The notes beneath the pieces were generated by a model, which worked only from the letters and a program-made list of their open reading frames with translations, was not told the origin of the DNA and made no database searches. DNA of 64,000 bases from Acanthosepion lycidas. Taxonomy: Eukaryota > Mollusca > Cephalopoda > Sepiida > Sepiidae. Of the stretch, positions 42,930 to 56,197 are shown one piece after another. Every line of letters starts with the position of its first letter. Within the stretch, counting starts at the first letter, position 1. The stretch lies in the NCBI GenBank assembly GCA_963932145.1, contig OZ010580.1, forward strand, positions 3,716,634 to 3,780,633, given 5' to 3'. Position numbers and translations under genes: made by a program.

Positions 42930-45900
42930 TGGCTGTTTTTTTTTAATTAAACAGTATTTTTTATCCAACTACATCTAGCGGCCTGAATATTCGAGAAATC
43001 TTGTCAGAAAAATATATGCCTTTCGGTAGGATTCGAACTTGCATTCCCATGGGGAAGCGTCTGACGTGTTTGACCGGTCAGTCACGTAGACTTCCGGTCA
43101 AACAAAGCCCGAATAATGCCTTTTGAAAACACTTCTTTGCCGATTCTCGAAACATCCATACGTGAAATAGCTTTTGAGTTGCATGTGCAATAGAGTTACT
43201 TCCCCTAAATAGATTTCCTTGTTCTCGTTTTGAAATTTCTAAAATAGTTGATTTTAGCGTTATTTTTAGCCGTCCCTCATTGCGAAATAAAAAAAAAACA
43301 ATTAAAAACCTTTCAAAAACTGAATATACTTTTCTGAATCTTTACTTGAGGAATATTAGCTGATTTGAAGATTAATTTTAATCTTATTTGAAAAAAATAT
43401 TACTTAGTTTAAGTTTAAAAAAGACTGTACAAGACGTTAGGATATCATAGCAGACTACGACTTGATTCATCAAACAATGTACAAACAAATTAGTTTTGAA
43501 ATAAAACACTGAAAGCTTACAAAAGCTAAAAATTATATTTTCTTTTGAATGTTGTAATAAAATGTGATGTGATGAAAATAATCTACATTTTTTCTGTTCA
43601 GAAATAAATCAATAATAATAAAAAAAATTCAATATGATTTTAATTTGCAGACTTGTGTTTTGTATTATAATGTCATACAGCTTTGCTATATCTGCCGAGG
43701 AGTTTTTTTTTCTCTTTACTTCCTTTTCAGAATGATATTTCATGTGTGAAATGTCGATGTTGAAATTTCAGTCTGGTTGCTGCAAGATAAAAGTGAATTC
43801 TTCGCTGTGAACCTACATAAAGGCTTTTCTGAATAAAAGTCAATTTCTTAAAGCTAACTCAATCCAATCTCCGAAGAATTAAATATCAACAAACCTGATT
43901 TCTAATCTGATGGCTGATCATAAAAATCATTTCATAGCACAAATTTTCATTGTTATTTAATAGAACACTGAATAAAACTTCAGATTGTGTTCCAGCTTTC
44001 ATATTGAAACCGAATTCAAATGCCTTTTCTCTGAAAACTTTTGTTCTGGCTCATGAAAACTAAATTGAGTGACCGGGTTATCACACTCAGAAGAAACTGG
44101 ACTTCCCCTGCGCAACCGAGATATTTGTTTGGAACTTTTCAACTGAATAGATAGAGATAACAGAAAATAGTCCCTCACTAGACTTGAAGCAGAAAGATTA
44201 AAAATAATATTTTACCGAGTTATAAATATCTTATGGCTCCACATATCGTATACATATGTATATTTAAAATTTATTCAATGAGTTTCCCTATATTGGCAAA
44301 TGAAGGAGAATCCATTAATGCTCACCGTAGAAATTTTATAATAAAAATTTAGTACTATTAGGTTTATAAATATTCACTATTATGCTTGTATCTATTAAAA
44401 TTAAAATAAAACTGTGTATTAATAATCCAGTGTTATGTTTTGCCCGCCAAAAAAAAAAAAAAAAAAAAAAAAATGGGAGTGTGGACATTCAGTAACTTTG
44501 CAATTGCATCGGTGACATCTTAATTTTATATGTGACTAAATGTATGATTTCTACAATTTAAATCTGTTGACCTATGTAAAAATAATTCTGACTTTGTAAA
44601 TCATTTAAATGTAAAATATTCGGTAGCGTATCTCGACGCGCTGAGTTGCTCTTGTGAAAGGCATGACTCTTTTTCACTCACAACCATGTAGCTATAACTG
44701 GATCAGTGGATAGACTGGGCCCTCAGCCTTGGATGGCAGCCAATCGATGAGAATAAAACGCTCGAATTCAAACATGTACACAGGGCACCGGGAAACTACA
44801 CCACCATCTTTCCCAATAAATCACAGCGAAGCGATTCACAGATAAAAAAAAATCTATGAGGAGACAAGATCGACGACGTTCTGAAGGGATGTAGTATTAA
44901 TGAAAAATTATCCAAAGTTAAAACAAGGAAAAAGTAGTTCATTACCAGCATAATGGTCCTCCCTAATTACTAAAGAGAAAATTTTTATGTCGTATTAAAA
45001 ATGTCTAATGTTATCCGTAGATTATAAATCGAAACCCCATCTTCGAGTCACTTCCCCAAAGTAAAAGACAGACATGCAATTATTTTTGGATTTCTAAAAA
45101 CAGTAATTTGCTGGAAATATATTAATAATCTGAAAGACATTGTTATATTTCTAATAATGTTACTTTTAAGCCACGTTATGTCATTTGTTATATCTTTCGC
45201 TCAATTAAAAATAGTTACGTTCCTTATCAGAATTTCTCGTTTCTTTAAATAAATAAAAATGTTTTTCAGGGCCTCAAAAGAAAATGTTAACAAACGTCTT
45301 GAATTGGCTTCTCAAAATATTCAACAATAAGCGTCATTACAATCTTCATAATAATTTACAGGATTTGAATCATTTAACACTAAAAACGGTAACTTCAAAC
45401 ATTTTCGAAAAAAGTCATCCTTTTGAGTTTTTAATCATCTGCTTTCTTAACTATTTCATATTCAGGTGCACCCAATGAAGTCTTTTTCCGTTCGGTTATA
45501 CCAATTTTAAAATTTACTAAAATAAAGAAAGGAGATGCTAAAAAGGTGAAAAATCGATAGACATTGATTTGATATAATTGATTACTTACTGTCACTGACA
45601 GAAACAATAACCTAAAAATTGCAAAAAGGAAAATTTTCATTTAATAATGGCTACACACGAAAAAGGCATTTTAACCACCTTTAATTTAGATCATGCTATG
45701 AACAAACTATTTCCAAATTTCTAATAAAATAACGTATTATTCATTAATAAATTAATTACTGAAGATCTGCCTTAAAATAGATAAACCCATTATTTTTTGC
45801 AAATTTTAGTGGTTACATATCCATATTCCGAAAGGGAATCACTGAACAAGTTAGAAAAAAAATAAGAATTCTCAGGACAAAGAAATGAAAAAAAAAATAC

Positions 45901-46398
45901 TTTCCTTCTTTCAGACTCTCGCGATAATTTCACAACACAATACCATAGAGAGAAAAAAAAAATTACGAGTAGAAATAGTTTAATCGGAATGACCTTGTTA
46001 ATACTTAGATTTATTGTTATTTCATTGAATGCATTTGATTCAAGTTTGTAAAGAAAGAGAAATGGGAAGGTAACATTAAAAGTAAATGCAACGAAACAAG
46101 TTTTACACTTTTACTGTTAGATTGTCTGTATTATAGACAATATTTATTGCGAATAATTCCCGGGGATCAAAGCCTAATAGAAAACCAAATCAAGAAAACA
46201 TACTTGAAAAATCGAAACACATATTTCATTAAATTCACATTTATTTAACAACGTGCACTAAAAACTTTGTAATTCACTCACTTCGAATGAATTCAATTTA
46301 AAACACACGTGAAAACTTCCATTAATCATTTTAGGAATAAATTGTCGAAAGAGAAAGCATATCATGAGTCAGAAGAAAAACATTTCAAACTATTTATT
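42930..46398. other. AT-rich spacer with a tRNA-derived relic and a spacer unit
   Basis: No gene was recognised. On the minus strand 43029-43042 reads GCAAGTTCGAATCC, a pol III B-box-like T-arm, inside a GC-richer 90-bp island (43015-43110) that may be a decayed tRNA-derived SINE. 44010-44950 is a spacer unit shared with 34440-35900. Poly-A of about 24 at 44450-44473. Confidence 0.5.
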
Positions 46399-46414
46399 GG
46401 CCCTAAAAAGGACC
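46399..46414 (-). terminator. Histone 3' stem-loop of H3 (copy b)
   Basis: On the minus strand GGTCCTTTTTAGGGCC followed by AATAAATA, the same G-T paired stem and abutting polyadenylation-like signal as H3 copy a. Confidence 0.93.
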
Positions 46415-46460
46415 GTTTTCTTTAGTGTTGCATTCATAGTTAAAAAAACGAAAGCTGAAT

Positions 46461-47416
<956 letters not shown>

Positions 47417-47434
47417 ATCTGAAAAACTTTCAAC

Positions 47435-47450
47435 GGCCCTTTTCAGGGCC
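47435..47450 (+). terminator. Histone 3' stem-loop of H4 (copy c)
   Basis: GGCCCTTTTCAGGGCC followed by ACTCA, the same loop and flank as the stem-loop of H2B copy a rather than that of H4 copies a and b. Confidence 0.95.
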
Positions 47451-48399
47451 ACTCATTTTCTACGAATTTATTCAACGGTTGCAAGGTATGAACACCTTTA
47501 GGGATATTCGCAAAATCGTGATCATGTTATTTTTAGAAATCGAATTTATGATTGGAAAGCCAAAATAATTTTCCGATGAAAAATGAATTTTTACAAGAAT
47601 TGTTTTTCTTTTTTCAATTTTAAATACAATGTGTGATAAATTGTGTACAAAATCTGTTAAATATTAAATGTAGTTTAATTTTTCCTTCATTTTATTACAG
47701 AGGTTAAGGTGAGTTCAATCAACGATAAAAATAAACTTCTAAAAAAATATATTATATACCAGAATAACCATTCACTAGTTAAATGTAAGTTTATTTTGAA
47801 AACAAATCTTATGTGAATTTGATCCTTCATAATTTGTCCTAGCCCCAAAGAAAATTGTCATAATTGCATAATTTATATCACGGAATTTGAATTTCTTACG
47901 AAATACAATTTTACGATTTTAAAATTATTTTTCTTTTAGTTTTTAACATAGACACGCAATATATTTTATATTCATATCTAGCTAATTAATATAAATTTAA
48001 AGAGGAATTCTTGCAAATAAGTGTTTACTAAATGAAAAAGCCAGTTTTTTTTTTTAACTATGCATAACTGATTTCTATTGTCTCTCATACGAAACATCGC
48101 CAAAATTGATGTTTTTTTTATTATTTTCACAAATGTCAGGTTGCTTTTTTTATACGGACGTTCAAAAGGGAAATAATTCCGAATTACCTCCTTTGACAGA
48201 ATACTCTTCTGAGCTTCTCTCAGAAAAGTAGTACTGATGAATTTAATCACTAGTTGTTACTCAGTCAGTCAGTTTTGTTTTCCAAATCATTGATATCAGT
48301 GTATTTTACCCGACTACTTTTTCCTGCATATTTATTATTGATTATTATTATTATTATTAATATTATTTTTTTTTTAAATCTGGCGCTAGCATTTCCAAC
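47451..48399. other. AT-rich spacer
   Basis: No gene was recognised. A short (TTA)n stretch at 48338-48366 precedes the H2A pseudogene. Confidence 0.5.
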
Positions 48400-48707
48400 T
48401 TTCGTTTGTTCATTTTCCCCGTCGGTCGTAAACATCGTCTGCCGCGAAAGGACAACTATTTGGGACTTGTTGATGCAGGCGCTCTCGTCTAAGAAGCCGC
48501 AGTAATGGAATATTTGGCCACTGAGGTTCTCGAGTTGACAGGTAATGCTGTCAGAGACAAGAAATCCAGAATCATTCCCGTTGCTTGCACTTGCGTAAAG
48601 ACGAGGAATTGAAGAGACTGTTATTTGGAGTTACTATCGCCCAGGATGATGTCTTCCTTAACATTCAGACTGTCATTCTGCCCAAGAATTTCCCGGAGTC
48701 TGCTTAA
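48400..48707 (+). pseudogene. Histone H2A pseudogene
   Basis: Covers H2A from about [15 protein letters not shown] to the C-terminus. Readable pieces: FPVGRKHRLPRKDNY, a stop in place of the VYL region, [27 protein letters not shown], then after a frameshift [20 protein letters not shown] and LPKNFPESA before TAA. The N-terminal tail, start codon and histone stem-loop are missing. It diverges from the intact H2A and from the relics at 4201 and 61284, so it is an independent loss. Confidence 0.92.
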
Positions 48708-49859
48708 AAGACATTTGATCTCTGTAAGCTTTGAAATCGACCTTTTGAGATCCAGTAACATAACGAATCTTTTTTTAATTTTGTTTTTCTTGTTCTTGTA
48801 CGTCTTTTTGTATTTTAGCATTTTTTGAAAGATCGATTTACAATCTACACAAAATTTTACCATTAAACAATTTGAAAACCTTTCTTTTTTTCTACTTTTG
48901 TTTAGCAAAGGCTGATTTCTTACGCGTGTTCACAGCACAGAAAGTGCTTTTCATCTTATTGCGACAACTAGACTGAATATTTCGAAGTATCAAACTGTCA
49001 TTTATCTCTCAGCATAAATAACACAACTACAAGAATATTTGAAGTTTTAGAATAAAAATTACAACTAGTTTTTTGATATTTTTTTATTAGCCTTCATGAA
49101 AAGTTATTTGAAGTTTGGTTTCATATCTTTTTATTTAATCGTATATATTTTTATATAATCGTACTATTATCTGCTTTTTTGTATATTTAAAATTCATTTC
49201 CATATTTGTTTTAATAAAATAAATCATATTCTTAGCCGTCAATTTCTGTATCGAAGTTATCTTTTCTTTATTGATATCATCTGAAGAAAGAGATAATGTC
49301 CATCTATATGTACGAATGAAAATCGGCATGGTTGAAAAATAGGAGTATTGTGACACGTGAAGTGAAAACTGGTGACGAAATGAGAATCAGATACAAGAGG
49401 TTAAATGTAACGCATTAACTTTTGGTGGAAAAGAAATACTTTCATTTTACGAAAGAGTTTTCTATTATAAAATTAAAATTATGAGGCGAAGTGTTTAAAA
49501 GAAGATGAAAATATTCAGATAGCTGACTTAGTAATGATCATAAATGACATGTCCAATACTATGAGAAACACAGTTACTATAATTTACCATTTTCCTTATT
49601 AAATATATTAAATAATTTGACAAAAAAAAAAAAAAGACCACGTCATGTGCATGGAAGATTATTGATTATTTTCAAAAATCCTGATTAGCTTTTTTTGTAA
49701 AAACAGAAATACAGGCGGTCCTCGACTTACGCCAGAGTTCCGTTCTTACGATGCGTCTTAATGAGATATTCCGTGTAAGTCGGAACGTATCCGTGATTTT
49801 TCGTGAATAACCATTTATGTCAATCACCGATGCAAATAACTGATAACTGACATCCATTA
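48708..49859. other. AT-rich spacer
   Basis: No gene was recognised. 49711-49800 (GTCCTCGACTTACGCCAGAG and following) is GC-richer and may be an old transposon piece of unknown family. Confidence 0.4.
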
Positions 49860-50110
49860 GACATGGCACATGGAACTAGAACAGTCTACTCCAGCGAGCG
49901 AAATAAAGAGTTCAGTTCGATATTCCAGCCATCTGAAGAAGGTCGGAGCGTACAACGGCCGAAACGTTGTGATAAATATGGCAACAAAGATGAGGACAGT
50001 AGTCCGAATAATGTAAATAGTGTTGTTATTTTATCAATTAAATTTGCTTCAATCTTCTCAATGATGAAGTAAATTTGATAAACTCTGTACTCTACACCCA
50101 ATCACGGTAA
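49860..50110 (+). mobile_element. Penelope-like element terminal region with hammerhead-like core
   Basis: 49933-49965 reads CTGAAGA, then GGTCG...CGGCC as a 5-bp stem with a 10-nt loop, then GAAAC. The CTGANGA-stem-GAAA pattern followed by CGTTG is typical of the ends of Penelope-like elements, which carry hammerhead ribozymes. Reverse-transcriptase pieces of that class lie about 1 kb to the right. I could not find convincing stems I and III, so activity is doubtful. Confidence 0.5.
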
Positions 50111-50339
50111 ATTAATCTGATTGACCTTTCTTGCGTCGTAGATATCGATACTTCGATATACAGATGCTCGCTTGTCAAGCTAATGCCTTCATTTCGTTTA
50201 GTTTATGTGTCGTACTTTTTACGATAAAATGTTTCTCTGTCCTTGATAATTCTTATGAATAACTGACTGCTACAATCTCTAAGTGACATCTTCCAGTTTG
50301 CCATATTAGAGACACCAGTATAAACCAAACACCACAAAA

Positions 50340-51075
50340 GTATCGAAAGCATGCTTATTCCTCAGGACGTAGGAGATCATGGCTCACCCAATTTCCTGTC
50401 CATTGTAGCTCTTAATAAACTCTGTCTTTTTGCTATTTCTCCTAAACCCTGTTCTGCCATCCATTTACTCAAGATCACTAAGTATGTGATGTGTTTTTTC
50501 CTTCTGTCTTTCTTGCCTTCAAGCTGTCTTTTGAGTATCGGATTTTACAAGCCGCCTTTCCTCATTATGTGCCTTAGAAAATTCAATTATCTACTGATGT
50601 TAAGTATAATTTTCTTTTTCGTTTCCAGTTTCGCTAAAACTTCACCGTTGCTCACATACTGGGACCTTGGTATCCTCAGCATCCTTCTGTAGAACCACAT
50701 TTCTATTGCTTCTTCATCTTTGTGGAGATTGTCCAGCATTCATTCAACATTCATATAGGTGAATATATATCACGTAACAATTCAGTACTCTTTTCTTTGT
50801 TTCTAACAAAGTTTTTCTGTTTCGGAATGCATCATTGTTTGTCCCTATCCGCCTTCAGATTTCAATGTTGCACTTTCTGTCCTCTGCTAAAACTTTCTAG
50901 ATATTTAAAGTTTCATACTTGTTTGATTTTGGTCATTCGTCATGCACCATTGGACCAATTTTTCTCCACGCACATTATGAGTTCCTAATCTGAATTTGCC
51001 AACTATTTCAACATCTATCTAGTTGTCTACTTTGGCATTCAGGTTTCCCATAACAACTGTAATTTCTTGCGATTT
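50340..51075 (-). mobile_element. 3' part of an RTE-like LINE
   Basis: On the minus strand the pieces are: TVVMGNLNAKVDN with VGKFRLGTHN and EKLVQWCM (about 51070-50935, an endonuclease/'craniofacial protein 2-like' block), then MLRIPWSQYVSNGEVLAKLE (about 50690-50630), then LEGKKDRRKKHITYL and LSKWMAEQGLGEIAKRQSLL, LRATMDRKL near 50520-50380. The endonuclease and the C-terminal piece are normally far apart, so the reverse transcriptase is deleted. Stops and shifts are frequent. Confidence 0.75.
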
Positions 51076-51102
51076 ATATTGCCTTGTCTAACAGGGTAGT
51101 TG

Positions 51103-51480
51103 TTAAGTTGTATGGCTTATACTGACCAATTCTTTATCTAATGTCTCTGGGTCGCCACTTATGACTTTTGCTCGGTGTTGTAAGCAGCGGACGATCCCTT
51201 TCTTTACGCTGTTTAGATGTTGGGAGTTGAAATTGAGGTACTGTCCGGTGGATATCGGTTTGTGGTATACGGATGTCTTAAACCTATGCTCTGTTCGAGA
51301 TATTAGAACTTCCAGTAATGGGATTATGTTGTTACTCTCTTTCTCCATCGTGAATTGTATCGAAGTTTTTTATGAGTTCGCACGGTCCAGTAGAACCTGG
51401 ACATCTTCCTAGTGTGGCCAGAGTATGAAGGTGTCATCTACGTATCTTAAACATAGAGTTGGCCTTAGAGATATAGATTC
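51103..51480 (-). mobile_element. Penelope-like reverse transcriptase piece (minus strand)
   Basis: Minus-strand reading: CLRYVDDTFILWPH with the catalytic YVDD at 51434-51445, a stop, then LLDRANS, IPLLEVLISRTEHRFKTSVY, HKPISTGQYLNFNSQHLNSV and KKGIVRCLQHRAKVI. This is the C-terminal half of the reverse transcriptase of Penelope-like elements. At least two stops or shifts are present. Confidence 0.8.
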
Positions 51481-51570
51481 TAATGCCACATATATCGACA
51501 AGGTGAGGGCGTAGCAATGGGCTCGCTATTATCAGCAACAATGGCGAACATATAGATGGAATACTTTGCC
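51478..51570 (+). mobile_element. Penelope-like reverse transcriptase piece in opposite orientation
   Basis: Plus-strand reading: GEGVAMGSLLSATMANI, a stop in place of Tyr, MEYFA. This is the RT motif just upstream of YVDD in an intact element (GVAMGSPLS..VANIYME). Here it points the other way from the YVDD piece next to it, so an inversion breakpoint lies near 51480. Confidence 0.75.
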
Positions 51571-52051
51571 TAACATCGGGTAAAACTTTCTTAAAAAAAT
51601 TAAAAAAAAAAAAAATTGTCAGTGGATAAACAATTAAGATGGATATGTTGAAAGGCTTTGTTTTCAGGTTAACGACAATAATTCTTTCAAATATTTGGCA
51701 CTATTCCAGAACACGACTCTTCATATCTTAGTCATTTCATGTCTAATATCAATCCTATTTCTCTTTCATTTTCCTCTCCGCCAGGATATATGATCCTGTG
51801 TTGGTTACTGGCGAAGTCGCCATTGTTTGCCCAACTTTTTTCACATAACGCCTAAAATATTAATATTTAATTTGCTTTATCCATTCTAACTGGCCACAAT
51901 GGTTTAATATCCTAATATTCCATGTCCCGAGAATACTTTTTGTTTATCATAAACTTTGTTATCACTGAGGACAAGCGAAAATTCTTGACTGCACATATGT
52001 TAAGAGAGAATATTACCTTTTGAATAAGAGCAAATTGAAAAGAACTCTTGT
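51571..52051. other. Spacer, no gene recognised
   Basis: Mixed sequence, perhaps further Penelope-like element remnants. A poly-A run at 51602-51615. Nothing firm. Confidence 0.35.
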
Positions 52052-52106
52052 ACTGACCGGGACCCGCGCCGCTCGCGTCGTAGGCGAGCATTCTACCACT
52101 AATCTT
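52052..52106 (-). pseudogene. tRNA-Gly pseudogene
   Basis: On the minus strand TTAGTGGTAGAATGCTCGCC matches the D-arm and anticodon 5' arm of tRNA-Gly. The anticodon loop is CTACGAC, and the T-arm has lost its TTCGAT loop (GCGCGGG|TCCCGG), so the B box is gone. The acceptor 5' strand is missing. Confidence 0.8.
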
Positions 52107-52758
52107 CTTAAAGCGAATTATAATGATCTAATCTCTTATTTTTATGAAAATAAAATGAAAATCTATAATTCTAAAATAGTCTTGTAACATTGTGTTGTGA
52201 CCAACTAAATGTTTAAGACAAAACAAGATGTTACGGATAAATAGTGTATTGAACAGTAAATACAACAGAAGTGTTTTGGTTAACCAGCGTTCAGTCTATC
52301 ACTGTTCCCACGAGGCTTACTACTTTATAGTAAGGGGAAGAGTTCACAATAACCACATTAGACTAGAGGGATGACACCACAACACATTGATTAATGAGCG
52401 GAAAAACATTAAGCGCTAGAATAATTTAAACATTTTTAATGTTACTGACAATGTGTTTCAATTAATGTTGAAAATTGATTTTTTAAGGCATTTTATTTAA
52501 TGAGAAAAAAAAAAAGAAAATACAAAATTATTAATTTACACTTTTCTTATTTGTGAGTAGTTTTTAGAGAATTTAATTAATAATGTTTTAAAAACGTGAG
52601 ACTCGGTTACGGAAGATCTGTTCGTATTCGTAAAAAATGTAATAAAAGTAAAACATTACTTAATTAGAAAGGTTTTTAAATTCTCTTAGGAATAAGATAT
52701 AAGGAAAATATTTTTTCGATGAATAACGAATCTGAAAAACTTTAAAATGTTTTTTTTC
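52107..52758. other. AT-rich spacer
   Basis: No gene was recognised. Confidence 0.4.
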
Positions 52759-52802
52759 TTACTCGTTCCCTTTTCTTTACCGCCTTTATTTCGTTCTGAT
52801 AT
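52759..52802 (-). pseudogene. N-terminal relic of H2A, divergent to H2B copy b
   Basis: On the minus strand ATA replaces the start ATG, then SERNKGGKEKGTSKK matches the H2A tail [15 protein letters not shown]. After about 15 codons all similarity to H2A ends. The leader just outside (CAGTCACAAT) also matches that of H2A (CAGTCATCAT). The position relative to H2B is the same as in the intact pair at 39143/39396. Confidence 0.88.
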
Positions 52803-53003
52803 TGTGACTGAAAAAACAGGACTACTCCTGATGTGGTGGGCGTTCCAGATTAATAAAAACTGGGGTTGTGGTATTTTTTGACCAATCAGATAGCCAGAAA
52901 CTACTGATCCTCGTTGACTATCGCTGGAGCCTGCTGCTATAGTATATAAGGAATGCAAACTAGCTTGTCTTGCTATTACTGAAAATTCCGCACATTCGCA
53001 AAC
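52803..53003. promoter_or_regulatory. Former H2A/H2B divergent promoter, now H2B only
   Basis: Keeps TTGACCAATCAGATAG (52878-52894), ATCGCTGGAGCCTGCTG (52920-52936) and an H2B TATA TATATAAG (52943-52950). It is about 50 bp shorter than the intact H2A/H2B spacer, with the loss on the H2A side. Confidence 0.8.
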
Positions 53004-53375
53004 ATGCCTCCTAAAGCGAGTTCCAAAGGTGCTAAGAAAGCCGTAAAGGCTAAGCCAGTCCGTGCCGATGGCAAGAAAATGAAACGTAAGAAGAGGAAGG
53101 AAAGCTACTCGATCTACATCTACAAAGTGATGAAACAGGTTCATCCCGATACCGGCATTTCCAGTAAAGCCATGTCCATCATGAACAGCTTTGTCAACGA
53201 TCTGTTCGAGAGAATTGCCGCTGAATCTAGTCGTCTGGCCCATTACAACAAGCGTTCAACCATCACCAGCCGTGAAGTTCAGACCGCTGTCCGTCTTCTT
53301 TTGCCCGGAGAATTGGCTAAACATGCCGTTTCTGAAGGCACCAAGGCTGTTACCAAATACACTAGCACCAAGTAA
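53004..53375 (+). CDS. H2B: Histone H2B (copy b)
   Basis: 123 codons, intact H2B. The tail reads [20 protein letters not shown] and differs from copy a at residues 5, 13 and 26; the fold and C-terminus are identical, and the coding DNA beyond the tail is nearly so. The 3' UTR and stem-loop are also shared with copy a, which suggests recent gene conversion or duplication over the gene body and 3' end. Its H2A partner has decayed to a relic. Promoter elements on the H2B side are kept, so it is probably expressed. Confidence 0.97.
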   Translation: MPPKASSKGAKKAVKAKPVRADGKKMKRKKRKESYSIYIYKVMKQVHPDTGISSKAMSIMNSFVNDLFERIAAESSRLAHYNKRSTITSREVQTAVRLLLPGELAKHAVSEGTKAVTKYTSTK

Positions 53376-53410
53376 ACCTGATATGTTTTTTTTTTTTTTA
53401 TCATACAAAC

Positions 53411-53426
53411 GGCCCTTTTTAGGGCC
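53411..53426 (+). terminator. Histone 3' stem-loop of H2B (copy b)
   Basis: GGCCCTTTTTAGGGCC followed by ACTCA. A T-run of about 12 (53388-53399) separates it from the stop codon. Confidence 0.95.
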
Positions 53427-55792
53427 ACTCATATTTTCACGAGAATCACTTGACGTTTACATATGCGATTTTGTTTTCTTTCATGATTTTTTATGCATCA
53501 TACGTAAAAGGAAAACCATTTGAAATGATTTAAGCAAACTTTTTCATTTTTAATTTGCAGACTGTTTTGTTTTGTGTGATAATGTTAATTTCGGAGTTTC
53601 GCCGCATTAAAAAAATTGCGCTGAACATTTATAAAATGTCATTGAAAATTAGTTCAATGAACGCTGTAAATTTAATCCTCATTCAAGAACTGTAACAATT
53701 GTACAGATTGTTTTACTGGATTAAATAGTTAATATTTTTGTCTAAAGTGTATCTTCGCATGTAATATTGGCTAATAAATACAATTTAATTATTCTTTTGA
53801 AGTTTACAGAATTTAATGATCGTACAATCAGCGAATATAAAATTGTATTATTATTTGATACATTTAACGACATTATATTATTATCCATTTTCATTTTTGA
53901 GGAAATTACGTTTTAGATTAGCGAGAATTTTTTCTTTTGAAATTTGTAATCAATATAAAACACTGATAATTTTATATTCTCAAAAGTGCAATGTGAATTT
54001 CTTTCATCAAGAATAAAGTCTTTTTTTAAATCAACGTTTGCAAACGTTTTTATCTTCTACAGATGCTGTAGAAATTTAAGACAAACGTTTAATGAAAGGT
54101 TACCTAAAATAGAAAAGATCATACTGACAATAATATGTCCTTACTCCTTAGCAAGTAATTTAATGCGTTTTATTTACTTATTTCACAATCACCAGGAATC
54201 ACCAAAGTAGATGCGTTTTATTCTGAAATGAAAAGAAAAAAGAAACCGCTACACTCTGGTTTTAAAAATTTACCAAACAATCAGGGAATTATCCGATTTA
54301 AATGAAATATTTAGAACTTATTTATTAGTGAATGCTTTGCATACTTATTTTGTTTATGTGTGTTTGTGTACTTGTCATGAAATGAAATAAAAAGTATTTC
54401 CTCTGGTAAGTGCAATCTTTATTTGTTTCTATGTGAAAACTTGTAAACCCACCACCGATCTTGAATGATCCGGTCAAAAGAAAATTTATCAATCGGTTAA
54501 TAAAGAAAGGAGTATTTTGTTTCAATTGTGTAAGAAAAAAATAAAGTTAAAATCTTTCTTTACTTATACGCACACCTGACCGACTAACATATGTGTTAAC
54601 ACACATTTACAGGTAGTTAGAAATTGTTGTTAAGTTTCGTGGAATTAGTAACTGTTGTGATGTTTTTTTTTTCTTAGACGTTGAAAAATTTGTTCACTGT
54701 CGTTCCAGTTCACGAAACAATTGACGTTAACTGACATTTATCACCATTTTTCTCTGCCGCCTCAAAATCAACCCCACATTACTAAAAAAAAAGTAAACAC
54801 AAGTGAAGTTCCTTTCCATATCCAGGAAAAATGAACTGTACTGAATAAGTTATTTAATTAGAAAAAATTGTGAAAATATATTTTTTAAGTTTACCTCACT
54901 TGCTTATAGAATAAATAAACTAAACATTATGAATTATTTTCAGATGTAAATTAATTTTGCGGTTTTGTTTCACCGCGCCCTCACACACACACTTTCATAT
55001 CTCGTGGGTACCTTTTAATTGGGGGTGGGGTGTGAAATTATTTTATAATTCGTATATAAAAAAATTACTGAAGATATTATTTCAGTAAAAAAAAACAATG
55101 TTATAAATTTGTGTCTAATATTACCAAAATTAATTAAATAAAAATAAAATGCTTCCTTCTATGAAGTTTAATAAAAAGCATATAGAATTTAAAAATATAT
55201 ATATATACATACATAGATAATTAAACTATGAGTTTAAATATTTATTTTCAGACAAATACAAATTTCTTTGTTATTGCACTGCTGATGTTCCATATTTCTT
55301 TAAACTTTATTTTTAATTTTTCGCGCGTTTTTTAAATTTTTTTTGTAAGCCAGTGGTGAAAACATACAGTTTTGATCTGTGCCATGTCAGGCTCTCGTGC
55401 ATAAATCAACGCTATGTTTATTATGTTTTTTAGTGAAAGGTTCGTTAGCATTACTTTTTTTTTTTTTTTTTACAAAATCCAGTTAATTAATTCATCCATT
55501 TACTGATTGACTTTGAAATCCATCTTCAGGACATATATGTAATAATGTTTATAAAATATGTAATTTTACAGAGAATTATTAAAATTGTTTTATTTACATG
55601 TGGGTTCTCAAAGAAAATCTTTTTACTTAACCGGTTTTGCAGTGTAGCTTTTCAAATGTTTGTAAATGTTTATCAGATTTCCACGTGTTGTCGCTTCAGT
55701 TCGGAAGAAAAGAAAAAAAAGCAAGGGGTTGGTTTCTGTCACTTATGGTGAGGAAAATATAATCTATTTTTTGAGGGACGTAACTCTGGTTT
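53427..55792. other. AT-rich spacer
   Basis: No gene was recognised. 53690-53775 recurs in inverted form at 57727-57800, joined there to an H3 fragment. A G-rich stretch GGGGGTGGGGTGTG at 55021-55034 lies near a CACACACACAC run. Confidence 0.5.
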
Positions 55793-55800
55793 GTGTAGTA

Positions 55801-56189
55801 CAGTGGTTTTCAACCTTTTTGCTGGAGCGGAACCACAAGGATGCATTCCAGTGGCTCGAGGAACTCCTGCAATAAATTGTCTTATGCAAAAAAGAAAGCT
55901 TTCAATTATTAAAATAAAATAAAAATACTCATCTTCAGATTTATTTACAAAAAAATACAAAGACAAACTAAAAATATTGTATACGTACATATGCAATTTT
56001 AATCTTGCTTCTACGGTTATTATGTATTATGTTTTTTTGTTATTGATTTATTTTAAACACACATATCTGCACAGGAGAATTAAAAATTACTGTCAATCAT
56101 AGTACTTGTGTTGTGTAACTTATTGCGGAATCCCTGGGCTTTACTGGCGGAACGCTAGGGTTCCGCGGAACCCTGGTTGAAAACCACTG
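55801..56189. mobile_element. hAT-type MITE
   Basis: Begins CAGTGGTTTTCAACCTTTTT and ends GGTTGAAAACCACTG: 15-bp perfect inverted ends of the CAGNGGTTCTCAACC class. Flanks are GTGTAGTA (55793-55800) and GTGTATTT (56190-56197), an 8-bp target duplication with two or three changes. 389 bp, no coding capacity. Contains a short inner palindrome (GTTCCGCGGAAC, 56160-56171). Confidence 0.88.
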
Positions 56190-56197
56190 GTGTATTT

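Noticed and set aside
55021-55034. G-rich run as a quadruplex element
   Set aside because: Only two G tracts of four or more are present, not enough for an intramolecular quadruplex.
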